Below, one piece after another: positions 1 through 8,525 of a stretch of 64,000 nucleotides of DNA; position 1 is the stretch's first letter, and the number at the start of each line of letters is the position of its first letter. Source of the stretch: Candidatus Aquidulcis sp. (GTDB taxonomy: Bacteria > Chloroflexota > Anaerolineae > Anaerolineales > UBA4823); NCBI GenBank assembly GCA_020723385.1, contig DYIZ01000013.1, positions 1-64,000 of the forward strand. The letters run 5' to 3'. The position numbers and the translations under genes are program-made. The notes under the pieces were generated by a model. That model searched no databases. It worked only from the letters and a program-made list of their open reading frames with translations, and had not been told where the DNA came from.

Positions 1-87
1 GCGCTGTTCGACCGGTACAGCCAGAGCGGCCTGCTGCAAGAGAATTATCAAACCTGGCTGATTCTTGGTTCAGTTGTTAAATTCTAA
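1..87 (+). CDS. C-terminal tail of an unknown protein (5' truncated)
   Basis: Frame 1 is open from the first base to a TAA at 85-87 and encodes the last 28 residues, ending in GSVVKF. The fragment is too short to assign a family. It runs in the same direction as the dimethylargininase-like gene downstream but is separated from it by a palindromic repeat, so it probably belongs to another transcript. Confidence 0.5.
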   Translation, partial: ALFDRYSQSGLLQENYQTWLILGSVVKF

Positions 88-104
88 CCCGAACGCCCAA
101 GTAA

Positions 105-174
105 AACAGGGATGATCAGGATAGACAGGATAATCGCTCAGAATCAAATCCTGTTTATCCTTCCTATCCCTGTT
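105..174. repeat. Palindromic dispersed-type repeat
   Basis: Imperfect inverted repeat: the left arm begins aacagggatgatcagg and the right arm ends tcctatccctgtt. It lies in the gap before the dimethylargininase gene. It has the form of a small intergenic palindromic element; no second copy was found in this window. It could also act as a terminator for the upstream gene, although no T-run follows. Confidence 0.5.
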
Positions 175-193
175 AAATTCAAGGAGACACCTC

Positions 194-958
194 ATGCTCA
201 TTGCACTTACCCGCGAAGTCAGCCCTGCCATCACCCAGTGCGAGTTGACCCATCTCGAACGCCAGCCGATTGATTATGCGCTGGCTTGTAAACAGCACAG
301 CGCTTACCAGGCTGCGCTGGAAGATCTCGGCTGCAAGGTAGACCGCCTGATTTCCAGGCCAGATATGCCCGACTCGGTGTTCATCGAAGATACCGCCATT
401 GTGCTTGACGAAATTGCCATCATCACCCGGCCTGGCGCGGACTCGCGCAAGCGGGAAACCGCCAGCGTCGCCAGGGCGCTTGAAGCGTACCGCAGGCTGT
501 GCTTCATCGAAACCCCTGGCACGGTGGACGGCGGCGATGTGCTGTGCATCGGCAAGACGCTCTATGTGGGATTATCCAGCCGCAGCAACCAGGCTGCCAT
601 CGAGCAGATGCAGGGTTTCCTGGCGCCGTATGGTTACACGGTGAAAGGCGTCACCGTCACCGGCTGTCTGCATTTGAAATCAGCCGTAGCGCAAGCGGCC
701 CAGGACACGCTGCTCATCAACCGGAATTGGGTTGACCCGGCAGTTTTCGGCGACATGAAATTGATTGACGTGGATCCGGCAGAGCCTTACGCCGCCAATG
801 TGATCTTTTTAAGCAGCGGGTTACTGTACCCCACCAGCTTCCCGCGTACCCGTGAAAAGCTGGCCGCGCTCGGCGCTCGAATAAAAGCGGTGGACGTCTC
901 CGAGCTGCAAAAAGCCGAAGGCGCGGTGACGTGCTGTAGTTTGATCTTCAACAGCTAA
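194..958 (+). CDS. Dimethylargininase (DDAH)-like amidinotransferase-fold hydrolase
   Basis: 254 residues, matching the DDAH/arginine deiminase superfamily in length and motifs. Visible are the acidic substrate-binding motif DSVFIEDTA (about residues 60-68), DGGDVL (about 113-118), the catalytic His in GCLHLKS (H160) and a C-terminal Cys pair in VTCCSL (C247/C248), one of which is the expected nucleophile. Known members hydrolyse N-methylated arginines to citrulline and methylamines; close relatives act on arginine or other guanidino compounds, so the substrate is not settled. The start has a good ribosome binding site (aaggag, 7 bases upstream). No signal peptide, so cytoplasmic. Confidence 0.85.
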   Translation: MLIALTREVSPAITQCELTHLERQPIDYALACKQHSAYQAALEDLGCKVDRLISRPDMPDSVFIEDTAIVLDEIAIITRPGADSRKRETASVARALEAYRRLCFIETPGTVDGGDVLCIGKTLYVGLSSRSNQAAIEQMQGFLAPYGYTVKGVTVTGCLHLKSAVAQAAQDTLLINRNWVDPAVFGDMKLIDVDPAEPYAANVIFLSSGLLYPTSFPRTREKLAALGARIKAVDVSELQKAEGAVTCCSLIFNS

Positions 959-979
959 TGATCGAGCCGCAGGATTCCA

Positions 980-1549
980 ATGTCTGACCGCCAATTTCTG
1001 CTCTCGCTCGATAAAGAGACGCTCGTGGGCCTGCTCGAAGATCAGGCCAAAAACTGGTTGGCGCATGACGGTCTGTGGTTCCAGGCCGTCGAACAACGCT
1101 TTGGATTGGAAACAGCCGTCCAGTTAGACAAGGAAGCCTGGATCGCATTTACCCAGATCGAGGCGCGGCGCATCATGCAACGGATTGGGATAGCGCCCGG
1201 CGGGGGCCTCGCCGCCCTCGAGAAGGCGCTCCGCTTTCGGCTGTATGCCCAACTCAACGAGCAGTCGCTCCACCGTCTCGACGAGCGCACCCTGCGGTTC
1301 GAGATGAACACCTGCCGGGTGCAATCCACCCGCCAGCGTAAGGGTCTGCCTGACTTCCCGTGCAAACCAGTCGGTTTGGCTGAATACGCCTATTTCGCGC
1401 ATACGATTGACCCGCGCATCCGCACCCGCCCCATTGCATGCCCGCCTGACCCGCACCCAGAGAGTTTTTTCTGCGCCTGGCTGTTTACGCTGGAAAGCGA
1501 GCCGATCCCGGAGGGTGAGGTGCTGCCAAATACAAAGCAAGGAGGCTGA
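980..1549 (+). CDS. Uncharacterised protein, possibly DUF6125-like
   Basis: 189 residues, no signal peptide or membrane segment. The N-terminus is helical and contains LLEDQAKNWLAHDGLWF. A later part has scattered Cys residues (MNTCRVQ, IACPPDP, FFCAW), which resemble the spaced cysteines of the DUF6125 family as I remember it; I am not certain of the assignment. The gene starts 21 bases after the dimethylargininase stop and is followed 11 bases later by the phosphatase gene, so the three are probably co-transcribed. Function unknown. Confidence 0.6.
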   Translation: MSDRQFLLSLDKETLVGLLEDQAKNWLAHDGLWFQAVEQRFGLETAVQLDKEAWIAFTQIEARRIMQRIGIAPGGGLAALEKALRFRLYAQLNEQSLHRLDERTLRFEMNTCRVQSTRQRKGLPDFPCKPVGLAEYAYFAHTIDPRIRTRPIACPPDPHPESFFCAWLFTLESEPIPEGEVLPNTKQGG

Positions 1550-1560
1550 AAAATTACCTT

Positions 1561-2280
1561 ATGCAACTATACTTCATCCGCCACGCACAATCTGCCAACA
1601 ACCTGCTTTGGGATAAGACCGGCTCGGGCAAAGGGCGCAGTTGCGATCCTGCCCTGACCGATGTCGGCCAACAGCAGGCGAGATACCTGGCTGATTTTCT
1701 CTTGCAAGGCAACCCCGGGCTGTCGTGGAATGGCCGGGATGCTCAGAATGTCGCCGGTTTTGGACTCACCCATCTCTACACCAGCTTGATGCTGCGCGCA
1801 GTTGAAACCGGGATGATTCTCGCTGAAAAATTGGGTTTACCGCTCACAGCCTGGCCCGATCTGCACGAGGGGGGTGGTATCTATCTGGATGATGATCAGG
1901 AAAACCCGGTCGGCCAGCCCGGTAACAACCGGGAATACTTCGAAAGTCATTACCCAAAGCTGGGCTTACCAGATACACTTGGCCCCGATGGCTGGTGGAA
2001 CCGCCCTTTCGAGCCGCGCGAAGACCGCCCTGTGCGCGCCCGCCGTCTTCTGGATGAGCTGCATGACCGTCATGGCGGCACAGAGCATCGCGTAGCGGTT
2101 ATCGGCCATGGCGGATTTTATAATCATATTCTGGCGGTGTTGCTCAATCTGCCTACCAAAGAAGGTTACTGGTTCGTGCTCAACAATGCTGCTATTACCC
2201 GTATTGATTTTCCTGGGGAATGGATAGATGTGGTTTACATGAACCGCGCCGAGTTTTTGCCCCGGGATATGATTACTTGA
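1561..2280 (+). CDS. Histidine phosphatase superfamily protein
   Basis: 239 residues. The N-terminus has the phosphohistidine motif FIRHAQS (RHA in place of the usual RHG), and the second catalytic His is in VIGHGGFYNH near residue 182. These are the hallmarks of the phosphoglycerate-mutase-like branch; the specific substrate cannot be told. An aaggagg ribosome binding site (1538-1544) sits just upstream, at the end of the preceding gene. Cytoplasmic. Confidence 0.85.
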   Translation: MQLYFIRHAQSANNLLWDKTGSGKGRSCDPALTDVGQQQARYLADFLLQGNPGLSWNGRDAQNVAGFGLTHLYTSLMLRAVETGMILAEKLGLPLTAWPDLHEGGGIYLDDDQENPVGQPGNNREYFESHYPKLGLPDTLGPDGWWNRPFEPREDRPVRARRLLDELHDRHGGTEHRVAVIGHGGFYNHILAVLLNLPTKEGYWFVLNNAAITRIDFPGEWIDVVYMNRAEFLPRDMIT

Positions 2281-2314
2281 GTTATTCAAATCTTATCGGT
2301 AGGAGTTATTACCA

Positions 2315-3148
2315 GTGTCCCGCACAAAACATCTTTACGATTTCATCAGCCGCCTGTGGCCCTTAACCCGCACCGCCTTCCGCATGAGCCGCCAGCCCAT
2401 CGTCGGCCAGGTCATCCAGCCTTTTTATAGCACTCGCCTCCATCAAGCCACGATCATTCCGGTCAACGAAGCTGTCGCCACGGGTGACAATGTCGCTTTA
2501 CCGTATACGCTGCTCGAATCGTTAGCGCAGCGCGCCTCAGCCCGCTTCCTCATGGCTGACTGCCTGTGCCGGTCAAGCCACGATTGTCAGAGCCACCCGC
2601 ACACCCTCGGCTGCCTCTATCTCGGCGACGGGGCGGCGCAAATCAACCCAAAAATGGGCCGCCTGGCGACCGTTGACGAGTCCCTGGCACACATCCAGAC
2701 CGCGATGAGTAGCGGCTTGATGCCGCTCATCGTTCACACCGTCTTCGACGCTTACCTGCTAGGCATCAATTACAACCGGATGCTCACCATCTGCTTTTGC
2801 TGTGATTGCTGCTGCGCCGTGCGCAATGGCCTTCGGCTCGGACCATCGAAATTCAGGAATATCGTTCAGCGACTGCCGGGGGTAAGCGTGGAGATCACCA
2901 CAGACTGCATCGAATGCGGTCGCTGCCAGGAAGTTTGTCATGTGCGGGCGATCACCCTGCCCTCACAGGATCATGGTTTGGGTATGGTCAGCGACGATTG
3001 CAAGGGGTGCGGCGAATGTGTGGCAGCCTGCCCCGTTGGGGCAATCCACCTGCGGGTAGACGACGAGACGCAGGTGCTCAGCCAGCTTATGCTGCGCATC
3101 GAAAAACGCACCGACATTGGAAACGATAAATCCACCAAACGTGTATAA
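2315..3148 (+). CDS. Ferredoxin-type protein with two [4Fe-4S] clusters
   Basis: 277 residues, GTG start with tagg-ag 9 bases upstream. The C-terminal third carries two classical cluster-binding motifs, CIECGRCQEVC and CKGCGECVAACPVGA. The N-terminal two thirds has additional Cys-rich stretches (CLCRSSHDCQSH and CFCCDCCC) that could bind another metal centre. The amino terminus is basic and hydrophobic but has no clear signal peptide. It lies directly upstream of bacterioferritin, so a role in electron supply for iron release is possible, but this is only a context argument. Confidence 0.8.
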   Translation: MSRTKHLYDFISRLWPLTRTAFRMSRQPIVGQVIQPFYSTRLHQATIIPVNEAVATGDNVALPYTLLESLAQRASARFLMADCLCRSSHDCQSHPHTLGCLYLGDGAAQINPKMGRLATVDESLAHIQTAMSSGLMPLIVHTVFDAYLLGINYNRMLTICFCCDCCCAVRNGLRLGPSKFRNIVQRLPGVSVEITTDCIECGRCQEVCHVRAITLPSQDHGLGMVSDDCKGCGECVAACPVGAIHLRVDDETQVLSQLMLRIEKRTDIGNDKSTKRV

Positions 3149-3160
3149 TTGTTTAAACAA
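3144..3160 (+). promoter_or_regulatory. Possible bfr promoter -10 box and adjacent palindrome
   Basis: TATAAT at 3144-3149 overlaps the end of the ferredoxin gene and is followed by the perfect palindrome ttgtttaaacaa (3149-3160). No good -35 lies at the normal distance; ttggaa is at 3117 but the spacer is 21 bases. The palindrome could be an operator. Weak evidence. Confidence 0.3.
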
Positions 3161-3180
3161 AATCGAAAGGAGAAGCCGAC

Positions 3181-3648
3181 ATGAAAGGGAATGACCAGGT
3201 CATCGCTACACTGAACGATCTCTTGTCTGATGAGCTAACCGCAATCAGCCAATATATGGTTCACGCCGAAATGTGTGACAACTGGCGCTACGAGAAACTT
3301 GCCAAAGCCGCCGAGGGGCGGGCCATAGACGAGATGAAACATGCCGAAAAACTCATCGGGCGTATCCTGTTCCTGGAAGGCATCCCGGTGGTGAGCAATT
3401 TGAAGAAAATCCACATCGGGATTGATGTCCCCAGCCAACATGAGAACGACACAGATGCCGAAGTAGACGCAGTAAAAGTCTATAACGCCGCCATCAAGAT
3501 AACCGTTGATGCCAGCGACAATGGCACGCGTGAGCTGCTCGAGTCAATTCTCAAGGATGAGGAAGCTCATCTCGATTGGCTCGAAGCCCAGCTCTCCCAG
3601 ATCGAACAAATGGGTATCCAGACCTATCTTGTCGAGCAGATTGGATAA
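3181..3648 (+). CDS. bfr: Bacterioferritin
   Basis: 155 residues, the usual length. The iron-oxidising centre ligands are present: E18, E51 and H54 in DEMKHAE, plus a later ExxH in KDEEAHLDW. The haem-ligand methionine M52 falls at the exact position of the E. coli protein, so this is a haem-binding bacterioferritin rather than a plain ferritin. It forms a 24-subunit shell that oxidises and stores iron in the cytoplasm. Ribosome binding site aaaggag. Preceded by a ferredoxin-type gene that may supply electrons. Confidence 0.95.
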   Translation: MKGNDQVIATLNDLLSDELTAISQYMVHAEMCDNWRYEKLAKAAEGRAIDEMKHAEKLIGRILFLEGIPVVSNLKKIHIGIDVPSQHENDTDAEVDAVKVYNAAIKITVDASDNGTRELLESILKDEEAHLDWLEAQLSQIEQMGIQTYLVEQIG

Positions 3649-3672
3649 CGATTGGGCAGGCAGAAGATCACG

Positions 3673-3706
3673 CTGGCCCTGGCATACGCGACTATGCCAG
3701 GGCCAG
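3673..3706. terminator. Hairpin between bfr and the minus-strand cluster
   Basis: Perfect 14-base arms ctggccctggcata / tatgccagggccag around a 6-base loop. It stands between two converging genes and may terminate both, but no clear T-run follows on either side. Confidence 0.5.
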
Positions 3707-3732
3707 CTCACCCAAGGAGAAGAAGATATCGT

Positions 3733-5124
3733 TTAGATCGTCAATCCATTACCGGCAATTACCTGCCGGTACCACAGGGCGCTGTCTTTGGGTAACCGTT
3801 TTTGGGTGGCAAAATCAACCCAATACAGGCCGAAGCGCTGGGCGAAGCCGTGCGCCCACTCGAAATTATCCATAATTGACCAGGTAAAATATCCAGCCAG
3901 CGGCACGCCATTTTGAATAGCCCGGTGAGCCGCTTCCAGATGGCTGCGCAGGTATGCGATGCGCCGCTCGTCGTGGATTTGCCCGGCAGCATCCGGCCCG
4001 TCGGAATAGCTGGCGCCGTTTTCGGTGATGTAGATCTTGCGCGGCTGATATTCGTAGTTGACGCGGTTGAGCAGGCGGTACAGCCCCTCGGGGAAGACCT
4101 CCCAGCGCATCTCCGTCCACTCTGATTCGGGGGCGACGTGGACCGTCCGAGGCTGGTTCTGATGCTCAGGAATCACCGGACTGCGCTGCACCGACCGGCT
4201 GTAATAGTTCACTCCCAGGAAATCTATCGGTTGGGCAATCGCCTGCAGATCGCCGGATTTGACAAAGCCCCAATCGCCGTCGGTGAGGGGAATCGTTGGC
4301 GGCAGAAAACCTTGGGCCGCATATTCGAGCACCTTATCAGCCGGATAACCGCGCCCAAACACGGGATCGAGGAACCAGCGGTTGAAGAAGCCGTCGAAAT
4401 AACGGAAAGCATCGTAATCCTCCGGGCTGGGCGAGGCCGGCTCAGTGGGGATCAAATTGAGAACGATGCCCACCTCCGACTGCGGGCTGTTGCGCCGGAT
4501 GGCTGGCAAAGCCAGGCCATGCCCTAAAAGCAAATGATGCGCAGCCGCAAGGGCGGATTTCCAATCATGATGCCCGGGGGCGTGCTCGCCAATCTGATAT
4601 CCCAGCAGGCTCGAACACCACGGCTCATTGAGCGTCATCCAATGCTTCACGCGGTCGCCCAGGCGGCGGGAGACAACGTCGGCGTATTCGACGAACGCTT
4701 CGGCAGTCGCCCGCGCCGGCCAGCCGCCTTCATCCTGCAAGGCTTGCGGCAAATCCCAATGGTAGAGCGTGACAAACGGCTGGATTCCGGCTTCGAGCAG
4801 TCCATCCACCAGCCGGGAATAGAAATCTAGGCCTTTCGGATTGACTGCGCCGCGTCCTTGGGGGAGGATACGCGGCCATGAGATCGAGAACCGGTAGCCA
4901 TTTACTCCCAATTCCTTGTGAATGGCAATGTCCTCCTGCCAGCGATGATAGTGGTCGCAGGCCACGTTGCCCATTTCGCCCCGCTCGATATGGCCGGGCG
5001 TGTGTGAAAACCGATCCCAAATGGATTCGCCTTTGCCGTCTTCGTTCCAGGCCCCTTCGATTTGATACGAGGAGGTGGCTGTGCCCCAGAAAAAGCCCTG
5101 GGGAAATTTGAGTTTCGTTGTCAT
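3733..5124 (-). CDS. GH1 beta-glucosidase
   Basis: 463 residues from the ATG at 5124, which is preceded by aagga and starts MTTKLKFPQGFFWGTA, the standard GH1 beginning. The longer open frame to 5199 adds 25 residues without family support. The catalytic acid is E167 in TLNEP and the nucleophile E368 in ITENGAS. No signal peptide, so it acts inside the cell, presumably hydrolysing imported cellobiose or other beta-glucosides to glucose. It is the last gene of the minus-strand sugar cluster, 84 bases after the cupin gene. Confidence 0.95.
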   Translation of the reverse strand: MTTKLKFPQGFFWGTATSSYQIEGAWNEDGKGESIWDRFSHTPGHIERGEMGNVACDHYHRWQEDIAIHKELGVNGYRFSISWPRILPQGRGAVNPKGLDFYSRLVDGLLEAGIQPFVTLYHWDLPQALQDEGGWPARATAEAFVEYADVVSRRLGDRVKHWMTLNEPWCSSLLGYQIGEHAPGHHDWKSALAAAHHLLLGHGLALPAIRRNSPQSEVGIVLNLIPTEPASPSPEDYDAFRYFDGFFNRWFLDPVFGRGYPADKVLEYAAQGFLPPTIPLTDGDWGFVKSGDLQAIAQPIDFLGVNYYSRSVQRSPVIPEHQNQPRTVHVAPESEWTEMRWEVFPEGLYRLLNRVNYEYQPRKIYITENGASYSDGPDAAGQIHDERRIAYLRSHLEAAHRAIQNGVPLAGYFTWSIMDNFEWAHGFAQRFGLYWVDFATQKRLPKDSALWYRQVIAGNGLTI

Positions 5125-5208
5125 GAGTAGGGTTCCTTGTTTCGATTTGTAGTCTAGGGCCTTGCGCCCGTGCCTTGAGCCTGTTTTAACCGCCCACAAG
5201 GGGCTAGG

Positions 5209-5658
5209 CTACAAGCTTACGTGCCTCGCGCCGTCTTTCCAGCAATCCCGAGCCAGTTCTATAATCTGCTGCTTCTGCTCATCCGACAGCTTGATCTCTG
5301 GTGAGTTGTGGTTATCGGTGTCCCGGTTTTCGATGATCAACACCATCGCATCCGGGTCGAGAGTGTGGGTGTGCCAGCTTCCTTTTTTGACGTTGTACAG
5401 CTTCATCGGCTGCATGTCTACAGCGTGAATGACAGTAATTTGCTGGCTGCCTTCGCCAAAGAACAGGATGCACCGTCCCTCGAGTAAAACGAACACCTCA
5501 TCGGTTTCATCGTGGCGCTGCATTTTACCGATATTTTGTGGCAGCAGTTCGTCAATATAACGCAGGATCGCTACCCGCCAGGCTTCGTAATCCACCAGGG
5601 GTTGGTATCCAATCCCGCGGAATTCGCGAATTTCGAGAAAAGATTCAGTCAGAGCCAT
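5209..5658 (-). CDS. Cupin-fold protein
   Basis: 149 residues. A single small beta-barrel is suggested by GKMQRHDETDEVFVLLEGR followed by KKGSWHTHTL, a cupin-like pair of motifs with His and Glu residues for a metal or sugar ligand. No signal peptide. It lies between GH94-type genes and GH1 in the sugar cluster, so a role in sugar binding or isomerisation is possible, but the substrate cannot be read. Good ggagg ribosome binding site. Confidence 0.75.
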   Translation of the reverse strand: MALTESFLEIREFRGIGYQPLVDYEAWRVAILRYIDELLPQNIGKMQRHDETDEVFVLLEGRCILFFGEGSQQITVIHAVDMQPMKLYNVKKGSWHTHTLDPDAMVLIIENRDTDNHNSPEIKLSDEQKQQIIELARDCWKDGARHVSL

Positions 5659-5687
5659 TACAAAACCTCCAACCGTTGAAAAGAGTC

Positions 5688-5766
5688 AACGCAAAGTCGC
5701 AAAGTTGCAGAGACGCGGAGTTTTATTATTTCTCTCTGCGACTCAAAAACTCTGCGACTCTGCGTT
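5688..5766. repeat. Palindromic repeat between cupin and GH94-type genes
   Basis: Inverted repeat with arms aacgcaaagtcgca and tgcgactctgcgtt around a T-rich centre. It fills most of the 142-base gap inside the cluster and may form a hairpin in the transcript. Confidence 0.5.
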
Positions 5767-5800
5767 AAATCTTTCTGCATATCCGGTAGATCACAGTTTC

Positions 5801-6085
5801 TCATATCACGCGCTCCAATGCCACATCCAGCCGGTGACGGCGCCGCGCGGCGAGCGAGGCGATCAACTGGCGGGGCAGGATCACGCCGCGTCCATCCAAT
5901 GCCACGGTCACAGCATCGCCATCAATTGTCACACCCCGGACAGCGTATTGCCCATAATCCAACCGGCCAGGGTTGTGAAATACGATTTCCAGGTCGCGCC
6001 CGGCAAATTGGGTCAGCACCGCCGCCTCCCCCGCCCCATTGAATTGTTCAGCCGCCAGTTTCGGATCGAGCGCCAGGCTGCCCAT
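5801..6085 (-). pseudogene. C-terminal part of the GH94-type protein, displaced by a frameshift
   Basis: This open frame encodes about 94 residues starting MGSLALDPKL and including EIVFHNPGRLDYGQY, the kind of beta-sandwich tail that ends GH94-type proteins. The upstream frame (6048-8525) loses homology at exactly this point, after LLTQVFGVRG, and stops 13 residues later. The shift lies near 6078-6090 and corresponds to one extra or two missing bases. It is best read as the end of the same gene, not as an independent gene. Confidence 0.75.
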
Positions 6086-8525
6086 GCACGCCGCGCACCC
6101 CGAAAACCTGGGTCAGCAGGGTCAGCAGGTACCAGCTTGCCGACCCGGTGAGATACGTGTACAGCCCGCGCCCGCCCGGCTCGACGTATTCGGGGAGACC
6201 AGGGTAAATGCGCGCGAGCGGGAAATCCTGGCAGTGGCAGTACAATCCATGCAAGGCCCGGTAGCCTTCACGCACGAAACCGCGCTGGTAGAGCGCATTG
6301 GCGTACATCACGTGCATGTGGCTGAACATAGCCCCGTTTTCCTTGTGGCCGTAGGCATAACCGAAGCAGCGCCCCAGGTTATGGGGCATCTCGCCAAAGG
6401 ATGTATTCAGCCGGTAACCGCCGGTTTCAGCATCGTACAGATAACGATCGGCGGCGCGGACGATTTGACCGGCTTGCTCATCAGTGGCGACGGCTCCCAT
6501 CAGGGTGAAAACCTGGCCGGTGAGGGTCATGCGCACCCCGTTGGGGTGATCGCCCTCGACGCGCTGCCCGTCATCGTCGTAATAACCGTTGAACCAGCCA
6601 AATCCGTCTCGATCCTGGAGCCACTCGTCGGCTCGCAGGTGCGCGTAAAGCCAATCGGCCTTGGCTTTCAGATCATCCGAGAGGGAGCGCAGCCCGATGC
6701 GTGCAGTTTCCCCGCTGGCTTTTTGCTGCCCGGCGGAGAAATACGCCGCCAGGCGCGCCTGCTTGGCCTCGGGCAAGGCGTAATCCACCGGAGCTGAGAG
6801 CGTATCCAGCAGCGGCAGCAGCTCGACCGCCAAATCCACCTCGGGCGCGACACGTTTCTCCAATTCGAGCAGGAGCTGGCTCAAATCGAGCAAATTGCTG
6901 GCGTACAGCGCCGTAAACGCCACACTCTCACCTCGGCTGGGAGCCATATCCAGCCCATCGTTCCAATCAGCATTCTCCAACAGCATATTGTTGTGCGCGC
7001 CGACGTTGAAGAACGCGACCAGGTGCTGGACGAGGAGGTGCTCGAGAATGCTGCCCCGATAGATTTCACCCGAGGCAGTTCGCAACTGCGTGCCCTGCTC
7101 CGGCTGCCAGGATTCGTCAACCTGGCGGGCGCGGCAGATATGCTGATCCTTGAAATAGGCTTGCTGGTGCAGCAGGAAAGCCAGGTCGCCGCTCTGATCA
7201 ATGTACAGGCGCGTGGTCAGGTAAGGCCACGCGCCGTGATCCATCCACACGCGGGCGATATTGTTGCGGTCGGCGGCAAACTCACCGGGCCGCGCCCCGA
7301 TGATGGTGGCATTCGTCCCATCCAGGCGCACACCGGCGAAATAATCGAACAACAGCCCGCCAACCGACTCCGGTTCCATCATCAGCAGCGCCAGGCAGTC
7401 TTGCCACAGGTCACGCCAGCCGCGCCCGCCGCGCCCATAATCGTGTGCAGGCAGGAACGAGTTGCCGTACAGGCGGCGCAGCACCGGCTGGAGCGCCACC
7501 CACTTCAGCCACATATCGAAAGACCGCTCGCCGGTGCGAAAATCGAGCGCCATCTGTTTCTTCTGCCAATGGCGGGTGTTGCGCTGAAACCAATCATCGA
7601 AGAGCGCTGCGCTGCCGTAGCGGGCGGTCAGCGCCGCGGGGTCGCCGCCGCGCCCGGTGATTGCCAGGATAACGATATACGCCTGCGAACCACCCGGGGG
7701 CAGCGTCACCTGCCGGAAGCGCAGCCCCCCCATGGCCTCGCAGCCTTCGCGCTCGCTCCCGGCAGCGTAAACCACAGGCAGGTTTTCGACCACCGCCCGC
7801 GGCCAATCCAGGCAGCCGCCCTCGCCCACGAATTCGGCCAGCGTGGGGAAAAAACCTTCCGGGGGAGTCCCATCGCCTTCCGCGCCGAGCGCACTGTAAG
7901 CAGTGCTATTCGGCGTGTGGCCGCGCTCATCGAACGACAGCGTCGGGCAAACGGTGACGCCATACTCGCTGGTTCGAATGCGATGCAACAGCGCCGTGAC
8001 GTGCCGGTGATCTCGTAAATTGTCGGCGGAACGGCCGTAGAGCGGGATGGCGGCGGTGGGCGTGAGGGTCAGCGGCTGGCTGGAAATATTGGTTAGCGTG
8101 ACTTTCAGCAATTCGACGCGGTCGTCGCTGGGCGGGACGAAGCTGGTTAGCTCGGCGCGCAGCCCCATGGTTTCCGACTGCCGGGTGAGGCGGTGCCAGA
8201 GCGGGCCTGCCGTGAGCGCGGTCGTTTCATCGCTGCCGGGCTGGCGGGCAATCTGCGCCGCTGAAGCGCCCGCTGCCGACCAGGCGCCATGCCCCTCGAC
8301 ATACACCCAGAAATTGCGCCCACTGCGAGAGTGATGCAAATCTTCCAGCGAGACGGGAGCCAACAGGAAGTGATGCTGGTCGCTTTTCAGGTCGCCGTGC
8401 AGGGTGGGCGTGATGGAGGCCATCATGCGCGCCTCGTTGACCAGCGGGAAATAGAGGTAACTGGTTTGCTGAGGTTCGTCCAGCTCGAACGTGCCCCATT
8501 CGTCCAAGAAGCGCCACTGGTTCAT
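6048..8525 (-). CDS. GH94-type (cellobiose-phosphorylase-like) protein, frameshifted near its end
   Basis: 825 residues in this frame; about 905 if the frameshift near 6085 is corrected into 5801-6085. The phosphorylase-type acid motif NADWNDGLDMA lies at about residue 520. The N-terminal region is a beta-sandwich and the centre an (alpha/alpha)6 barrel, as judged by family resemblance. It belongs to the COG3459 relatives of cellobiose phosphorylase; substrate not known. No signal peptide, so cytoplasmic. Its ATG overlaps the stop codon of the preceding 1150-residue gene (ATGA), implying coupled translation. Confidence 0.8.
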   Translation of the reverse strand: MNQWRFLDEWGTFELDEPQQTSYLYFPLVNEARMMASITPTLHGDLKSDQHHFLLAPVSLEDLHHSRSGRNFWVYVEGHGAWSAAGASAAQIARQPGSDETTALTAGPLWHRLTRQSETMGLRAELTSFVPPSDDRVELLKVTLTNISSQPLTLTPTAAIPLYGRSADNLRDHRHVTALLHRIRTSEYGVTVCPTLSFDERGHTPNSTAYSALGAEGDGTPPEGFFPTLAEFVGEGGCLDWPRAVVENLPVVYAAGSEREGCEAMGGLRFRQVTLPPGGSQAYIVILAITGRGGDPAALTARYGSAALFDDWFQRNTRHWQKKQMALDFRTGERSFDMWLKWVALQPVLRRLYGNSFLPAHDYGRGGRGWRDLWQDCLALLMMEPESVGGLLFDYFAGVRLDGTNATIIGARPGEFAADRNNIARVWMDHGAWPYLTTRLYIDQSGDLAFLLHQQAYFKDQHICRARQVDESWQPEQGTQLRTASGEIYRGSILEHLLVQHLVAFFNVGAHNNMLLENADWNDGLDMAPSRGESVAFTALYASNLLDLSQLLLELEKRVAPEVDLAVELLPLLDTLSAPVDYALPEAKQARLAAYFSAGQQKASGETARIGLRSLSDDLKAKADWLYAHLRADEWLQDRDGFGWFNGYYDDDGQRVEGDHPNGVRMTLTGQVFTLMGAVATDEQAGQIVRAADRYLYDAETGGYRLNTSFGEMPHNLGRCFGYAYGHKENGAMFSHMHVMYANALYQRGFVREGYRALHGLYCHCQDFPLARIYPGLPEYVEPGGRGLYTYLTGSASWYLLTLLTQVFGVRGVHGQPGARSETGG

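Noticed and set aside
5801-6085. Independent small gene
   Set aside because: Its sequence is the missing C-terminus of the preceding GH94-type protein, so it is listed as a frameshifted fragment.
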